Positions 1 through 8,342 of a stretch of DNA of 64,000 nt are shown piece after piece. The stretch's first letter is position 1. Each line of letters starts with the position of its first letter. The stretch covers positions 62,001 through 126,000 of the forward strand of contig CAUDEY010000004.1 of assembly GCA_958448705.1 (NCBI GenBank). The letters are read 5' to 3'. The stretch comes from UMGS1322 sp900550765. GTDB taxonomy: Bacteria > Bacillota > Clostridia > Christensenellales > QALW01. The position numbers were made by a program, and so were the translations under genes. The notes beneath the pieces were generated by a model, which was not told the DNA's origin, ran no database searches, and was given only the letters and a program-made list of their open reading frames with translations.

Positions 1-58
1 CGGTATCCTCCAATTTTTTCATTGCTTCCTCCAACGTCATTTCCTCGATCTCTTTCAT
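1..58 (-). CDS. xseB: Exodeoxyribonuclease VII small subunit, 5' end only
   Basis: The first 19 codons read M-K-E-I-E-E-M-T-L-E-E-A-M-K-K-L-E-D-T, the typical acidic, helical start of XseB, the small subunit that joins XseA in exonuclease VII. The ATG overlaps the xseA stop in an ATGA, and xseA-xseB is the usual gene order. The gene runs off the window edge, so most of the protein is not visible. Confidence 0.85.
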   Translation of the reverse strand, partial: MKEIEEMTLEEAMKKLEDT

Positions 59-1242
59 TGTTTCACCTCCGTAATCTCAGCTTCTAAACAGCCTTCATAT
101 AATTTTATAAAAACAGCATCTCCCACACGCACATTTTTTGCACTCTTTAACGCCGTCCCTTTTATATCGGTAGCCACCGAATACCCACGCGAGAGAACTG
201 CCAACGGACTCAAAGCGTTTAATCTGCCCGCAAGCAGTGCCAACCGGTCCTGCTTCTGCTGCAGCAATCGTTCCTGTCCGTTCACCGTCCGTTGCTGCAG
301 AGCCTCTAACCGCTGAAAAAAGTTATCCAGCAATGCCTGAGGATCTTCAAAATTCTTTGCCGCCCTATACAGCACAGCTCTGATTTCCGCTATTCTGCCG
401 GAAATATTTTTGTCCAAATACTGCCCAAGACGGTCTATATCCTCTAAGGTATCGTAATAATCAAATACCGCCAATTCCGCCGCTGCTGAAGGCGTAGGCG
501 CCCGCACGTCCGCAACAAAGTCCGCAATCGTAAAATCGGTTTCATGTCCCACTGCCGATATCACCGGCTTTTTACAGGCAAAAATCGTACGCGCAACCTC
601 TTCGCTGTTAAAACACCACAAATCTTCAATAGAACCGCCGCCGCGCGCAAGAATGATTACATCCACCTCCGGCATATTCTCCAAAGCCCGCAGTCCCGCA
701 CAGATGGAACGCGGTGCATCCTCTCCCTGCACGGTTACCGGCGCTAAAACAAGACTGATACCGGGGCACCTTCTGGTGGCAACATTCAGAATATCGCGAA
801 TAACCGCGCCGGTGGGAGACGTTGCTACGCCGATTTTTTTCACAAAAGCCGGAAGTGCTTTCTTTCGCTCACGATCAAAAAGACCTTCCTCCTCCAGCTT
901 TTTTTTCAACTGTTCAAATTGTTTATAAAGCTGACCGATTCCCTTAGGCTCCAAAGCAGCAACAATCAGCTGATACTGCCCGTCGCGTTCATACAGCGTA
1001 ACGCGCCCCCTGGCCAGTACCTTCATCCCGTCTTCCGGGCGGAATTTGAGCTTTAAGACATCGGATTTAAAAAAAGCGCACCGGATTGCTGCGCTTTCAT
1101 CTTTCAAAGAAAAATAAATATGCCCTGAGGAATGTTTTTTTATCCCTGAGATTTCTCCTTCGACCACAATATCATTTAAAACAGCGTCCATCAAAAGACT
1201 CTGTTTTACATAGGCATTAAGCTGGGATACCGTTACACTCAT
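55..1242 (-). CDS. xseA: Exodeoxyribonuclease VII large subunit
   Basis: XseA is the catalytic subunit of exonuclease VII, which degrades single-stranded DNA in both directions to short oligonucleotides. The 395-aa product has the N-terminal OB-fold (about 1-100) and the catalytic core with GGGSIEDLW at 201-209 and GHETDFT at 232-238 followed by RAPTPSAAAEL. A coiled-coil region (about 270-340) and a C-terminal segment with the family's LxRGY motif follow. It is slightly shorter than the E. coli enzyme. The start overlaps the folD stop by 4 bases and the stop overlaps the xseB start, so the three are probably translated together. Confidence 0.96.
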   Translation of the reverse strand: MSVTVSQLNAYVKQSLLMDAVLNDIVVEGEISGIKKHSSGHIYFSLKDESAAIRCAFFKSDVLKLKFRPEDGMKVLARGRVTLYERDGQYQLIVAALEPKGIGQLYKQFEQLKKKLEEEGLFDRERKKALPAFVKKIGVATSPTGAVIRDILNVATRRCPGISLVLAPVTVQGEDAPRSICAGLRALENMPEVDVIILARGGGSIEDLWCFNSEEVARTIFACKKPVISAVGHETDFTIADFVADVRAPTPSAAAELAVFDYYDTLEDIDRLGQYLDKNISGRIAEIRAVLYRAAKNFEDPQALLDNFFQRLEALQQRTVNGQERLLQQKQDRLALLAGRLNALSPLAVLSRGYSVATDIKGTALKSAKNVRVGDAVFIKLYEGCLEAEITEVKQ

Positions 1243-2066
1243 AAAATTCCCGCCGCTTTCACGGTGTTATACATCAGCATGGCCCGCGTCATAGGACCGG
1301 TTCCCCCGGGATTGGGCGTAATAGCAGAAGCCTTATCCTTAACAGCCTCAAAATCCACATCGCCTACCTGACGGCCGTCAATGCGGCTGATCCCGATATC
1401 AATCACCACGGCACCTTCCTTAACCATATCTGCCGTTATCATATGCGCGCGTCCCACAGCGCTTACCAGTATATCCGCTTCTTTTGTAATTTCTGCTAAA
1501 TTCTGGGTTTTTGAATGACATATTGTCACCGTCGCTCCTTCATTCAGCAACAAAAGTGCCATGGGCTTGCCCACATTATTACTACGGCCGATCACAACGG
1601 CCCGCTTGCCGCAAATTGTAATACCGCTGGCTTTGATCAGTTCCATTGCACCGGCAGGCGTGCAGGAAACAAAGCTCTCGCTGTCCCCCATCAATACACC
1701 GCCGATATTGATTTTAGAAAAGCCGTCCACATCCTTTTCCGGCAGGATCGCCTTCACAACCGCTTCCTGATCCAGATGTTTCGGCAGCGGGAACTGCACT
1801 AAGATTCCATGTACCTCTTTATCCCTATTCAGTTTATGAACCAGCGCCATCAGCTCTTCCTGCTGTGTATCCTCTTTTAAACGATACTCCAGGGATTCCA
1901 CACCGATTTCCCGGCAATCATTGGTTTTATTTTTTACATAAATACAGCTGGCCGGATCCTCCCCGACTAAAACGACCGCAAGTACAACTTTCTTTCCCGA
2001 TGCTGCGATCTTCTCCCGCAGGTCATTTTTAATTTCTGCTGCCAGAACCTTCCCATCCAGTATCAT
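1239..2066 (-). CDS. folD: Bifunctional methylenetetrahydrofolate dehydrogenase/cyclohydrolase
   Basis: FolD interconverts 5,10-methylene-THF, 5,10-methenyl-THF and 10-formyl-THF, supplying one-carbon units for purines and for the formyl-Met-tRNA made by fmt in this block. The 275-aa length is normal. Visible signatures are YVKNK at 43-47 with the catalytic Lys47, QFPLP at 92-96, DVDGF at 112-116, the Rossmann segment VIGRSNNVGKP at 158-168 and TPNPGGTGPMT at 250-260. It overlaps xseA by 4 bases and lies 5 bases after the stop of the TsaD-like gene. Confidence 0.97.
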   Translation of the reverse strand: MILDGKVLAAEIKNDLREKIAASGKKVVLAVVLVGEDPASCIYVKNKTNDCREIGVESLEYRLKEDTQQEELMALVHKLNRDKEVHGILVQFPLPKHLDQEAVVKAILPEKDVDGFSKINIGGVLMGDSESFVSCTPAGAMELIKASGITICGKRAVVIGRSNNVGKPMALLLLNEGATVTICHSKTQNLAEITKEADILVSAVGRAHMITADMVKEGAVVIDIGISRIDGRQVGDVDFEAVKDKASAITPNPGGTGPMTRAMLMYNTVKAAGIL

Positions 2067-2071
2067 ACAAT

Positions 2072-3025
2072 CTACCCCCTATTTTTATATTTTTTCCTGC
2101 ACAAAAGTGCTACACCGACGGCATTATCTGCACTGAATTCCGGTGAAGAAAAATGCAGATGAAAATGCATCCCTCGTTTTTCCAGCAGAATCGGCAACAT
2201 CTTTCTCAAATACGCACTTGAAGAGACGCCTCCTGCCATCAAAATATCCTCGGTACCGGCATAATAAGCCGCGCCGCCCATCATTTTAGCCATCGTCCGT
2301 GCTACGGCAGACAAAACAGCCTCACAAACTGCGTCCACCTCCGCACCGGCATTCAGTTCCCGGAGCGCCGCCGCTTCCGTACCGGAAAAGCTGCAGTCAG
2401 CCATAGAGGCATGAATCGGCAAAACAATTCTTCCGCCGCTGTAATGCAGCGCACGCTCGTCCACAAATTTTCCCGCAGGAAACGGCATATTCATTGCCAC
2501 CCCCAACCGGTCGATCAACTGCCCGGCATTGATATCCTTTGAAGAAGCCAGTATTTTTATCTTATATTCCGCAGGCTGTTCTCTCACTAAAAGCACCTCC
2601 GTGGTACCGCCGGAGAGATGCACCGCACAAAAGCGGTCAGCAGTAAGTCCGCTTTCATAAAGCGCCGCCTGTACATGGCCCTGCTGATGATCTGTAGCAA
2701 ACAACGGTATATTCAGGCTCATGGCAATACTCTCTGCCATACGCCGACCCGCAAAAAATACCGGCATATAAGAATTTCCCATCCCCCGGGGCTGCGTACT
2801 GACGCACACAGCCTGAATATCCGCCGCAGGAACTTTTTCCAGCAGCTTTTGATACAACTCCGGGAAATTATTGACATGCTTAAAAAAAGCCTCGCTTTGG
2901 CGAAGCCCCCGTTCTCCTTCAGCAACCGAAAGAAGCTTACGCTCCTGGGCAATCAGGTTCCCCTCTTCATCTACTGCCGCAAGGGATGTAGTATAACAAC
3001 TGGTATCGATGCCTAAAAAAATCAT
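2072..3025 (-). CDS. TsaD/Kae1-family paralogue
   Basis: The 317-aa protein belongs to the ASKHA-fold TsaD/Kae1/YgjD family. It keeps an HxxxH metal motif (HQQGH, 113-117), an SGGTTEV loop at 138-144 where TsaD has SGGHT, and the late MAGGVSSSAYLRK and FSADNA motifs. TsaD makes the threonylcarbamoyl group of t6A37 in tRNA, but this copy is shorter and divergent. Old annotations call such proteins O-sialoglycoprotein endopeptidase. I infer a clostridial second copy rather than the main TsaD; no tsaB, tsaE or tsaC is nearby. The start overlaps the nusB stop by 4 bases. Its true substrate cannot be read from sequence. Confidence 0.8.
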   Translation of the reverse strand: MIFLGIDTSCYTTSLAAVDEEGNLIAQERKLLSVAEGERGLRQSEAFFKHVNNFPELYQKLLEKVPAADIQAVCVSTQPRGMGNSYMPVFFAGRRMAESIAMSLNIPLFATDHQQGHVQAALYESGLTADRFCAVHLSGGTTEVLLVREQPAEYKIKILASSKDINAGQLIDRLGVAMNMPFPAGKFVDERALHYSGGRIVLPIHASMADCSFSGTEAAALRELNAGAEVDAVCEAVLSAVARTMAKMMGGAAYYAGTEDILMAGGVSSSAYLRKMLPILLEKRGMHFHLHFSSPEFSADNAVGVALLCRKKYKNRG

Positions 3026-3432
3026 ACGCTTCTCACATAAGCCCCCAAAATACCATTGACAAAAGACGGTCCTTCTTCAGAAGAATACCGTTTGGCCAGT
3101 TCTACCGCCTCATTGATCGCCGTAGCAGCCGTCACATCCTCCCGATACCTGATCTCACAAAGCGCAAGCCGAAGAATCGCAGCATCAATACGGTTCATCC
3201 TTTCAAGAGACCATCCCCTGGCAAACCGAGAAATAATCTCGTTCAGCTCGTCCGCATGTTCTTTGGCAGTACTTCGCAGCCAACGGATATATTCCATATC
3301 CGTTTCATTCATATTCCGCCAATCCTGATCTTCCTCAAAAAGTCCGCCCAGCATTTCCATTGCGGTATTCGTTCCGAACGTATTTTCAAAAAGTAATTGA
3401 AATGCCACTTCTCTGGCTTTTATCCGCGCCAT
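3022..3432 (-). CDS. nusB: Transcription antitermination protein NusB
   Basis: NusB is a small all-helical RNA-binding protein that, with NusE (S10), assembles on boxA RNA for rRNA antitermination. The 136-aa product starts with the typical M-A-R-I-K-A-R-E-V-A-F-Q-L-L-F and ends with the family signature around INEAVELAKRYSSEEG and FVNGILGAY. Length is normal. The ATG at 3432 is the only sensible start. It follows amaP after 77 bases and overlaps the TsaD-like gene by 4. Confidence 0.95.
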   Translation of the reverse strand: MARIKAREVAFQLLFENTFGTNTAMEMLGGLFEEDQDWRNMNETDMEYIRWLRSTAKEHADELNEIISRFARGWSLERMNRIDAAILRLALCEIRYREDVTAATAINEAVELAKRYSSEEGPSFVNGILGAYVRSV

Positions 3433-3509
3433 GACATCCTCCGTATTTTTCCTTATACTAACAAAAGAGCGAGTTCTCCCCGCCCTAAATGCCCGGCAAA
3501 CCGTCTTAC

Positions 3510-4037
3510 CTAATTTTTCTGGCTCTGCAGGGAATTATCCACCTGCACCACCACTTTTTTTACAGCAATTCCGCAAAGCCCTTCAATATCCGCTTTTACA
3601 CTTTGCTGTACCTGTGCCGAAACTTCCGGAATAACAGACTCCGGCGCCATGGAAACCTTAACTGCCACATAGGCACCACCCTCCTGCATGGAGGTTTTTA
3701 TGCGGATTTCCCGAATTCCTTCCACCTTGCGCACAGCCTTAGACGCTAAATCACTGATAGTATCGATATTTATGTAAATACCCCCGGCCTCCGTAGACGC
3801 AGCCATCGTCACATTTTTTGCATCTCCGCCGATCCCTGCAAACATAATCCGAAAGCTCAAAACAACAAACACAAGCGAAAGTGCGCTAAAAGCGATTTTC
3901 AGATACACGGATTGCTGCAAGCTATACAGCAAAACTATCAGAGCTGTCGGATTCCACACGGAGAATGCCAGAAAGCCAAGCAGTGCAATAAACACCAGTG
4001 CCAGAAATACAAGGAGCACTCTCTCCCAAACTTTCAT
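3510..4037 (-). CDS. amaP: Alkaline shock response membrane anchor protein AmaP
   Basis: The 175-aa protein has two hydrophobic helices (about 7-28 and 46-68) followed by an Asp23-like alpha/beta domain (about 85-170). This is the layout of AmaP, which tethers the abundant Asp23 protein to the membrane in Firmicutes. It lies directly downstream of asp23 (15-base gap), as expected for a partner pair. A role in the cell-envelope stress response is inferred from the family. Confidence 0.86.
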   Translation of the reverse strand: MKVWERVLLVFLALVFIALLGFLAFSVWNPTALIVLLYSLQQSVYLKIAFSALSLVFVVLSFRIMFAGIGGDAKNVTMAASTEAGGIYINIDTISDLASKAVRKVEGIREIRIKTSMQEGGAYVAVKVSMAPESVIPEVSAQVQQSVKADIEGLCGIAVKKVVVQVDNSLQSQKN

Positions 4038-4052
4038 TTTTCTACCTCTATA

Positions 4053-4433
4053 TTATTTTTTATCTTCCGCGGCAACCTGTACACCGATCACATTCACATT
4101 TACAGCGGGTACTCTAAGACCCGTCATCCCTTCTACAGCGCGTTTTACGCTTTTCTGCACCTCAAGTACTACATCGCTGATAATGGTACCATAGGAAACT
4201 ACGAGGTTAATATCAATTACGGCTTCATCATTTCCGATCGTAGCCTTAATTCCCTTCGAAAGGTCTTTTTTGCCCAAAAGCTCTACAATGCCGCTTTTGA
4301 TGCCGCCGCTCATGCCGGCAACGCCGTGTATCTCAGTAGCAGCCAAGCCTGAAATGATAGCAATAACATCCTCTGAATACGAAACGCTACCGCCTACCTC
4401 AGACTTACTGATCATGCCATTATTCTCAGACAT
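4053..4433 (-). CDS. Asp23/Gls24 family envelope stress protein
   Basis: This 126-aa soluble protein has the Asp23/YloU-type domain: an N-terminal GGSVSYSEDVIAIISGLAATEI, a central EAVIDINLVVSYG and a final VPAVNVNVIGVQV. Members form membrane-attached assemblies under envelope stress. Gene order rpe-spoVM-asp23 matches the Bacillus yloU neighbourhood. The start ATG has an AGGT-type site upstream, and spoVM lies 36 bases before it. Confidence 0.92.
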   Translation of the reverse strand: MSENNGMISKSEVGGSVSYSEDVIAIISGLAATEIHGVAGMSGGIKSGIVELLGKKDLSKGIKATIGNDEAVIDINLVVSYGTIISDVVLEVQKSVKRAVEGMTGLRVPAVNVNVIGVQVAAEDKK

Positions 4434-4469
4434 TTCAAATACCTCCCATATAAACTTGTACCTATTATA

Positions 4470-4574
4470 TCATTTAACAAGCTTTTTTTCAACCGTTTTT
4501 TTACCGCCCTTCCCGCTTATTTTTTTTATCAAACCGTTCAGGAATTTGGGTGCTGTAATACAAATAATCTTCAT
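4470..4574 (-). CDS. spoVM: SpoVM-like sporulation peptide
   Basis: A 34-codon gene starts at an ATG preceded by GGGGGAA at good spacing. The product begins M-K-I-I-C-I-T-A-P-K-F-L-N-G-L-I-K-K-I. It resembles Bacillus SpoVM, a 26-aa amphipathic peptide (start M-K-F-Y-T-I-K-L-P-K-F-L-G-G-I-V) that marks the curved forespore membrane and anchors SpoIVA and the spore coat. The shared P-K-F-L-x-G core and the position between rpe and asp23, where Bacillus has spoVM, support the call. The lysine-rich tail (residues 17-34) is longer than in Bacillus. The gene is easily missed because of its size, and it implies that the organism sporulates. Confidence 0.83.
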   Translation of the reverse strand: MKIICITAPKFLNGLIKKISGKGGKKTVEKKLVK

Positions 4575-4585
4575 ATATCTTCCCC

Positions 4586-4735
4586 CTATTTACATAAAAA
4601 TATTCCGGCTGCTATGAGACCTGCGCCCAACAAAATAAACCATACATGAAGGGGCAGATTAAAAAGAATCAAAATAACCCCCAACAGCATACACAACAGG
4701 CCTATAATGTTGCATTTAAAAAATATCTTCTTCAA
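4586..4735 (-). CDS. Small two-helix membrane protein, 49 aa
   Basis: A TTG start with a strong AGGGGGGA site 7 bases upstream opens a 49-codon frame ending 11 bases before spoVM. The product has a short basic start (M-K-K-I-F-F-K) and two hydrophobic stretches (about 9-25 and 31-47) separated by N-L-P-L-H, so a hairpin membrane protein is likely. I do not recognise the family. Small hydrophobic proteins are common in asp23/amaP loci, but a functional link is only inference. Confidence 0.65.
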   Translation of the reverse strand: MKKIFFKCNIIGLLCMLLGVILILFNLPLHVWFILLGAGLIAAGIFLCK

Positions 4736-4798
4736 TAAAAAATCCCCCCTTACGCTGCATACTACATCATATACAGCTGGGGGAAAATTGGTTCCAAT

Positions 4799-5437
4799 TT
4801 ATTTTTTTAAAGCTTCAATCGCCGCACACGGATCTTCTGAAGAAAACACACTGCTGCCGGCCACTAAAACGTCAGCTCCGGATTTTTTTGCCAAAACCGC
4901 GTTTTCCACTGTAATTCCTCCGTCAACTTCCAGCAAAATTTCCCGGTTGCCGATCATCCTCCGTACCTGCTCGATCTTAGGCAAAACTTCCGGCAAAAAA
5001 CGCTGGCCTCCAAACCCGGGGTTCACAGTCATAAGCAATACCATATCCACATGATCAAGCAAATATGCCAAAGAATCCACCGGAGTAGCCGGGTTATAAA
5101 CGATCCCCGCCTTCACTCCCTGAGCGCGGATATAGGAAAGTGTCCGATGCGGATGCGGCGATGCTTCAAAATGAACGGTAATGATATCGGCGCCGGCGGC
5201 AACAAAATCATCGATATAGCGTTCGGGTTTCTCTACCATCAGATGCACATCTAATATTTTTTTCGTATGCCGCCGCAAAGCCTGAATCATACCCGCTCCA
5301 AAGGTAATATTGGGCACAAACATCCCATCCATCACATCGCAGTGGATAAAATCCGCGCCGCAGCGATCAATCCGTTCAACCGCTTCTCCTAAAGCCGAGA
5401 AATCGGCCGCCAAGATACTGGGGGCTACTTTAATCAT
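4799..5437 (-). CDS. rpe: Ribulose-phosphate 3-epimerase
   Basis: Rpe interconverts ribulose 5-phosphate and xylulose 5-phosphate in the pentose phosphate pathway. The 212-aa TIM barrel starts M-I-K-V-A-P-S-I-L-A-A-D-F and shows the metal/catalytic motif HCDVMDG (His32, Asp34), DVHLMVEKPE, the MTVNPGFGGQ loop and the second catalytic aspartate in VDGGI. The start overlaps the rsgA stop by 8 bases; rsgA-rpe adjacency is conserved in Firmicutes. Confidence 0.97.
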   Translation of the reverse strand: MIKVAPSILAADFSALGEAVERIDRCGADFIHCDVMDGMFVPNITFGAGMIQALRRHTKKILDVHLMVEKPERYIDDFVAAGADIITVHFEASPHPHRTLSYIRAQGVKAGIVYNPATPVDSLAYLLDHVDMVLLMTVNPGFGGQRFLPEVLPKIEQVRRMIGNREILLEVDGGITVENAVLAKKSGADVLVAGSSVFSSEDPCAAIEALKK

Positions 5438-6320
5438 ATCGATTCCTCCATTTCCGCTCTACATCCTCATAAATCTGTTTATAACGTTCATACCGCGGCA
5501 GAGAAAGCTTTCCTTCGTCTACCGCCCGCTTGACCGCACAATCCGGTTCCTTGATATGAACGCAGCCTGAAAAGCGACAATCAGATGCATATTCTGCATA
5601 CTCCTCATAGAGTGCCAAAAGCTCCTGCGGGGAAAGCCGCGGGATTTCTAAAAGAGAGAAACCCGGCGTATCCGCAAGCCATTGATTCGAGCCAAAGGCT
5701 ACCAACTCACAATGCCGGGTCGTATGCCTTCCCCGTTCGGTCTTTCTGCTCAAGCCGCCCGTTTCAAAGGCCCGTCTGCCCAACAGCAGATTTGTCAGCG
5801 ACGATTTTCCCACAGCTGATTGTCCGCAAAAACAGGCGATTCCCTCACCGATGCTGCTCTTAAGTTCCTCTGCTCCGTTTTCCTCTAATGTACTGGTCAA
5901 GCAGGTACGGATTCCGCAAGCCTGATACTGCTGTGCAATAAAAGACGCCTCCTGAGGATCATAATCCTTTTTGTTCACACAAACGATCGGCTCGATGTCC
6001 AGCATACGGCAATAGCAGATCAATTCATCCGCAAGTTTCAGATCCGGATTCGGCCGCTTGACCGCAACGGTAATCAACAGCGTATCCACATTGGCTACCG
6101 GTGGACGGAGCAATGCATTTTTTCTGGTACATATTTGGGTAATAAAGTTTTTTTCACCCGCTCTTTCGGAAAGCTGCAGCAATACCTTATCCCCTACCAT
6201 CGGCGTCAGATTCATATTCCGGAATTTGCCCGCCGCATAAGCTTCCATATACTGACCTTCGCAAAAAACCTCAAATACACCGGCCACGGCCTTTACAATC
6301 AACCCCTTACTGCCAGGCAT
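5430..6320 (-). CDS. rsgA: Ribosome small subunit-dependent GTPase A
   Basis: RsgA is a circularly permuted GTPase that helps late 30S maturation. With the chosen start the protein has 296 aa: an OB-fold (to about 70), the permuted G motifs NKKD at 116-119, GQSAVGKS at 166-173 and DTPGF at 217-221, and a C-terminal zinc module with Cys248, Cys253, His255 and Cys261. I chose ATG 6320 (M-P-G-S-K-G) because AGGAGG lies 6 bases upstream; the frame is open to 6359 but the extra residues are not family-like. It overlaps the end of prkC by 14 bases. Confidence 0.95.
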   Translation of the reverse strand: MPGSKGLIVKAVAGVFEVFCEGQYMEAYAAGKFRNMNLTPMVGDKVLLQLSERAGEKNFITQICTRKNALLRPPVANVDTLLITVAVKRPNPDLKLADELICYCRMLDIEPIVCVNKKDYDPQEASFIAQQYQACGIRTCLTSTLEENGAEELKSSIGEGIACFCGQSAVGKSSLTNLLLGRRAFETGGLSRKTERGRHTTRHCELVAFGSNQWLADTPGFSLLEIPRLSPQELLALYEEYAEYASDCRFSGCVHIKEPDCAVKRAVDEGKLSLPRYERYKQIYEDVERKWRNRYD

Positions 6321-8331
6321 CGGCTGCCTCCTCTGCCGGTGGTGTTGGAGTCGGTGCATTCATAGCCGTCGTCAATACTTTTTTATCAATCTGCGTATTT
6401 TCAAAATACAATTCAAACGTGATATTTTCCATCTGCTCACTGGTGTATTCCAATGTAATAAAAGCCGCATCCACATACCGACGGAAATCAATCTGCTCTC
6501 CATTTTGGTTAAGGACCAAAAGCTCCAGCGTTTGTGCCCGGTATTCCTCCGGCACGGTATATTCATAAACACATCGGTATCCGCTGCTGATGTTCACCGT
6601 AAAATCAATAGCTACCTCCGGCGGTTCTTCTCCTTCAATATACAAATACTGTGTTCCCGGATCGATATTTTGCCATCTTACCCCTAATTCGTCAGGATTA
6701 TCCGATTTTATTTCCTGATAATTTCCTACAACAAAGCCCGCACGGACAATAGCCTCCTTTGCATCCTCCAGGCTAAGCCCGGTAAGATCAGGCACAACAA
6801 TTTCCAATGCCGCAATATTCCGCACAATGGTAAGCGTAATTTCGGTTCCTTCAGCAATGCTTTGGTTATAACTGCTTTGGTCGGCAACAGTACCGGTTTC
6901 CTTGGAGGCATCCTCAATGTATACATATTTCACCTTAAAGCCCTGTCCCTCCAGAATTTCCGTAGCCTCCATATAGGGCTTTCCTATCGTATTTTCTGCC
7001 ATCAGCTGCTTTGCACCCTTGCTGATATAAATAACGATCTCCGTATTGACAGGCACAATACTTCCGGCCTCCGGTTCAGTCCGTATAACGCAATCCACTG
7101 GTACAGAGCTGCTGTTTTCCTCCACATACCGAAACTTGGAAAAGGATTCACTGCGCATAATTGCCGCCGCTGCACTTCTGCTTAAGTCCGTAACCGTGGG
7201 CACCGCTTTTTGTTCATAATTATTTCCCCACAGCACACGGGGTAAAACAATGCTTAATACAACCGCAACCACCAAAGCCGACGCGACAACGCTTATACCG
7301 ATAATCAGACCGCGCTTGCGTTTAGATGCTTTTACCTTTTTCCGTTCTTCTTCATTTATGTAAGAAATTTTCTTTCTTACTCCTCCGTTATCTTCCTCTT
7401 TTGCCGTAATGATATTTTTTCTTCTCACCGGTTCGGCAGATTCCGCATATTCTTCCTCATACGGCCGCTGTGCATATTCCTCCTGTCCGATCACAGAAAA
7501 GCCTTCTGGGTTAGCCACATACAGCAGCAGATCCTCCCGCAGTTCCGAAGCCGTCTGATACCGTTTTGCGGGATCCTTCTGCATACATTTCAAAATAATA
7601 TCGTTAATTCCCTTGGAGATCGCAGGATTTACACTTTGCGGTGCTTCCGGCATCTGATTGACATGCTTCATTGCAATAGATACCGCCTCATCTCCTTCAA
7701 AAGGCACACGTCCGGTAAACATTTCATACAGCAGTACGCCAAAGGAATAAATATCCGTTCGGGAATCCACATGGCTGCCCCGTGCCTGCTCAGGCGAAAT
7801 ATAGTGTACGCTTCCCACAACATCCTTTCCGCCCATAGTACGCGTGGTCTGGGGAGAAAGCACACGAGCAATGCCGAAATCCACGATCTTTACTGTACCG
7901 TCATTGGAAACAAGAATATTCTGCGGCTTGATATCCCGATGAATGATATTTTTCATATGGGCGTGTTCTATCCCGGCCGCGATCTGCAGGGCATAATCCA
8001 CCGCCTTCTTAGGTGGAAGCGGACCATTTTGCGCAATAATATCCTTCAGCGTTTTTCCGTCAATATATTCCGTTACCATATACAGGGAACCGTTCCACTG
8101 CCCTACCGCCAGAATTCTGCGCACATTGCGGTGAGACATTTTTGCCAGTGCTTCCGCTTCATGCCGGAAATGCCGTTCATGCTCATCAATATCCTCCAGC
8201 TCATCGCGCACTACTTTGATAGCAACGATAAAACCATCGCTCAGCCGCCTGGCTTTGTATACAATACTGGTACCGCCGCTTCCTATTTTTGATAAGATTT
8301 CATATTTACCGTCAATGATATCGTTAACCAT
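6307..8331 (-). CDS. prkC: PASTA-domain serine/threonine protein kinase
   Basis: This is a PrkC/PknB/Stk1-type membrane kinase that senses muropeptides or lipid II and controls growth, division and germination. The 674-aa protein has a cytoplasmic Hanks kinase domain (about 8-270; Lys39 in VAIK, HRDIKPQN at 131-138, DFG at 151-153). A charged linker, one transmembrane helix (341-363) and three extracellular PASTA repeats (about 376-437, 441-505, 511-580) follow, and then a C-terminal beta-rich segment ending in a Pro/Thr-rich tail. It lies 11 bases after the cognate phosphatase gene. Confidence 0.96.
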   Translation of the reverse strand: MVNDIIDGKYEILSKIGSGGTSIVYKARRLSDGFIVAIKVVRDELEDIDEHERHFRHEAEALAKMSHRNVRRILAVGQWNGSLYMVTEYIDGKTLKDIIAQNGPLPPKKAVDYALQIAAGIEHAHMKNIIHRDIKPQNILVSNDGTVKIVDFGIARVLSPQTTRTMGGKDVVGSVHYISPEQARGSHVDSRTDIYSFGVLLYEMFTGRVPFEGDEAVSIAMKHVNQMPEAPQSVNPAISKGINDIILKCMQKDPAKRYQTASELREDLLLYVANPEGFSVIGQEEYAQRPYEEEYAESAEPVRRKNIITAKEEDNGGVRKKISYINEEERKKVKASKRKRGLIIGISVVASALVVAVVLSIVLPRVLWGNNYEQKAVPTVTDLSRSAAAAIMRSESFSKFRYVEENSSSVPVDCVIRTEPEAGSIVPVNTEIVIYISKGAKQLMAENTIGKPYMEATEILEGQGFKVKYVYIEDASKETGTVADQSSYNQSIAEGTEITLTIVRNIAALEIVVPDLTGLSLEDAKEAIVRAGFVVGNYQEIKSDNPDELGVRWQNIDPGTQYLYIEGEEPPEVAIDFTVNISSGYRCVYEYTVPEEYRAQTLELLVLNQNGEQIDFRRYVDAAFITLEYTSEQMENITFELYFENTQIDKKVLTTAMNAPTPTPPAEEAADAWQ

Positions 8332-8342
8332 TAAAAATCTCC

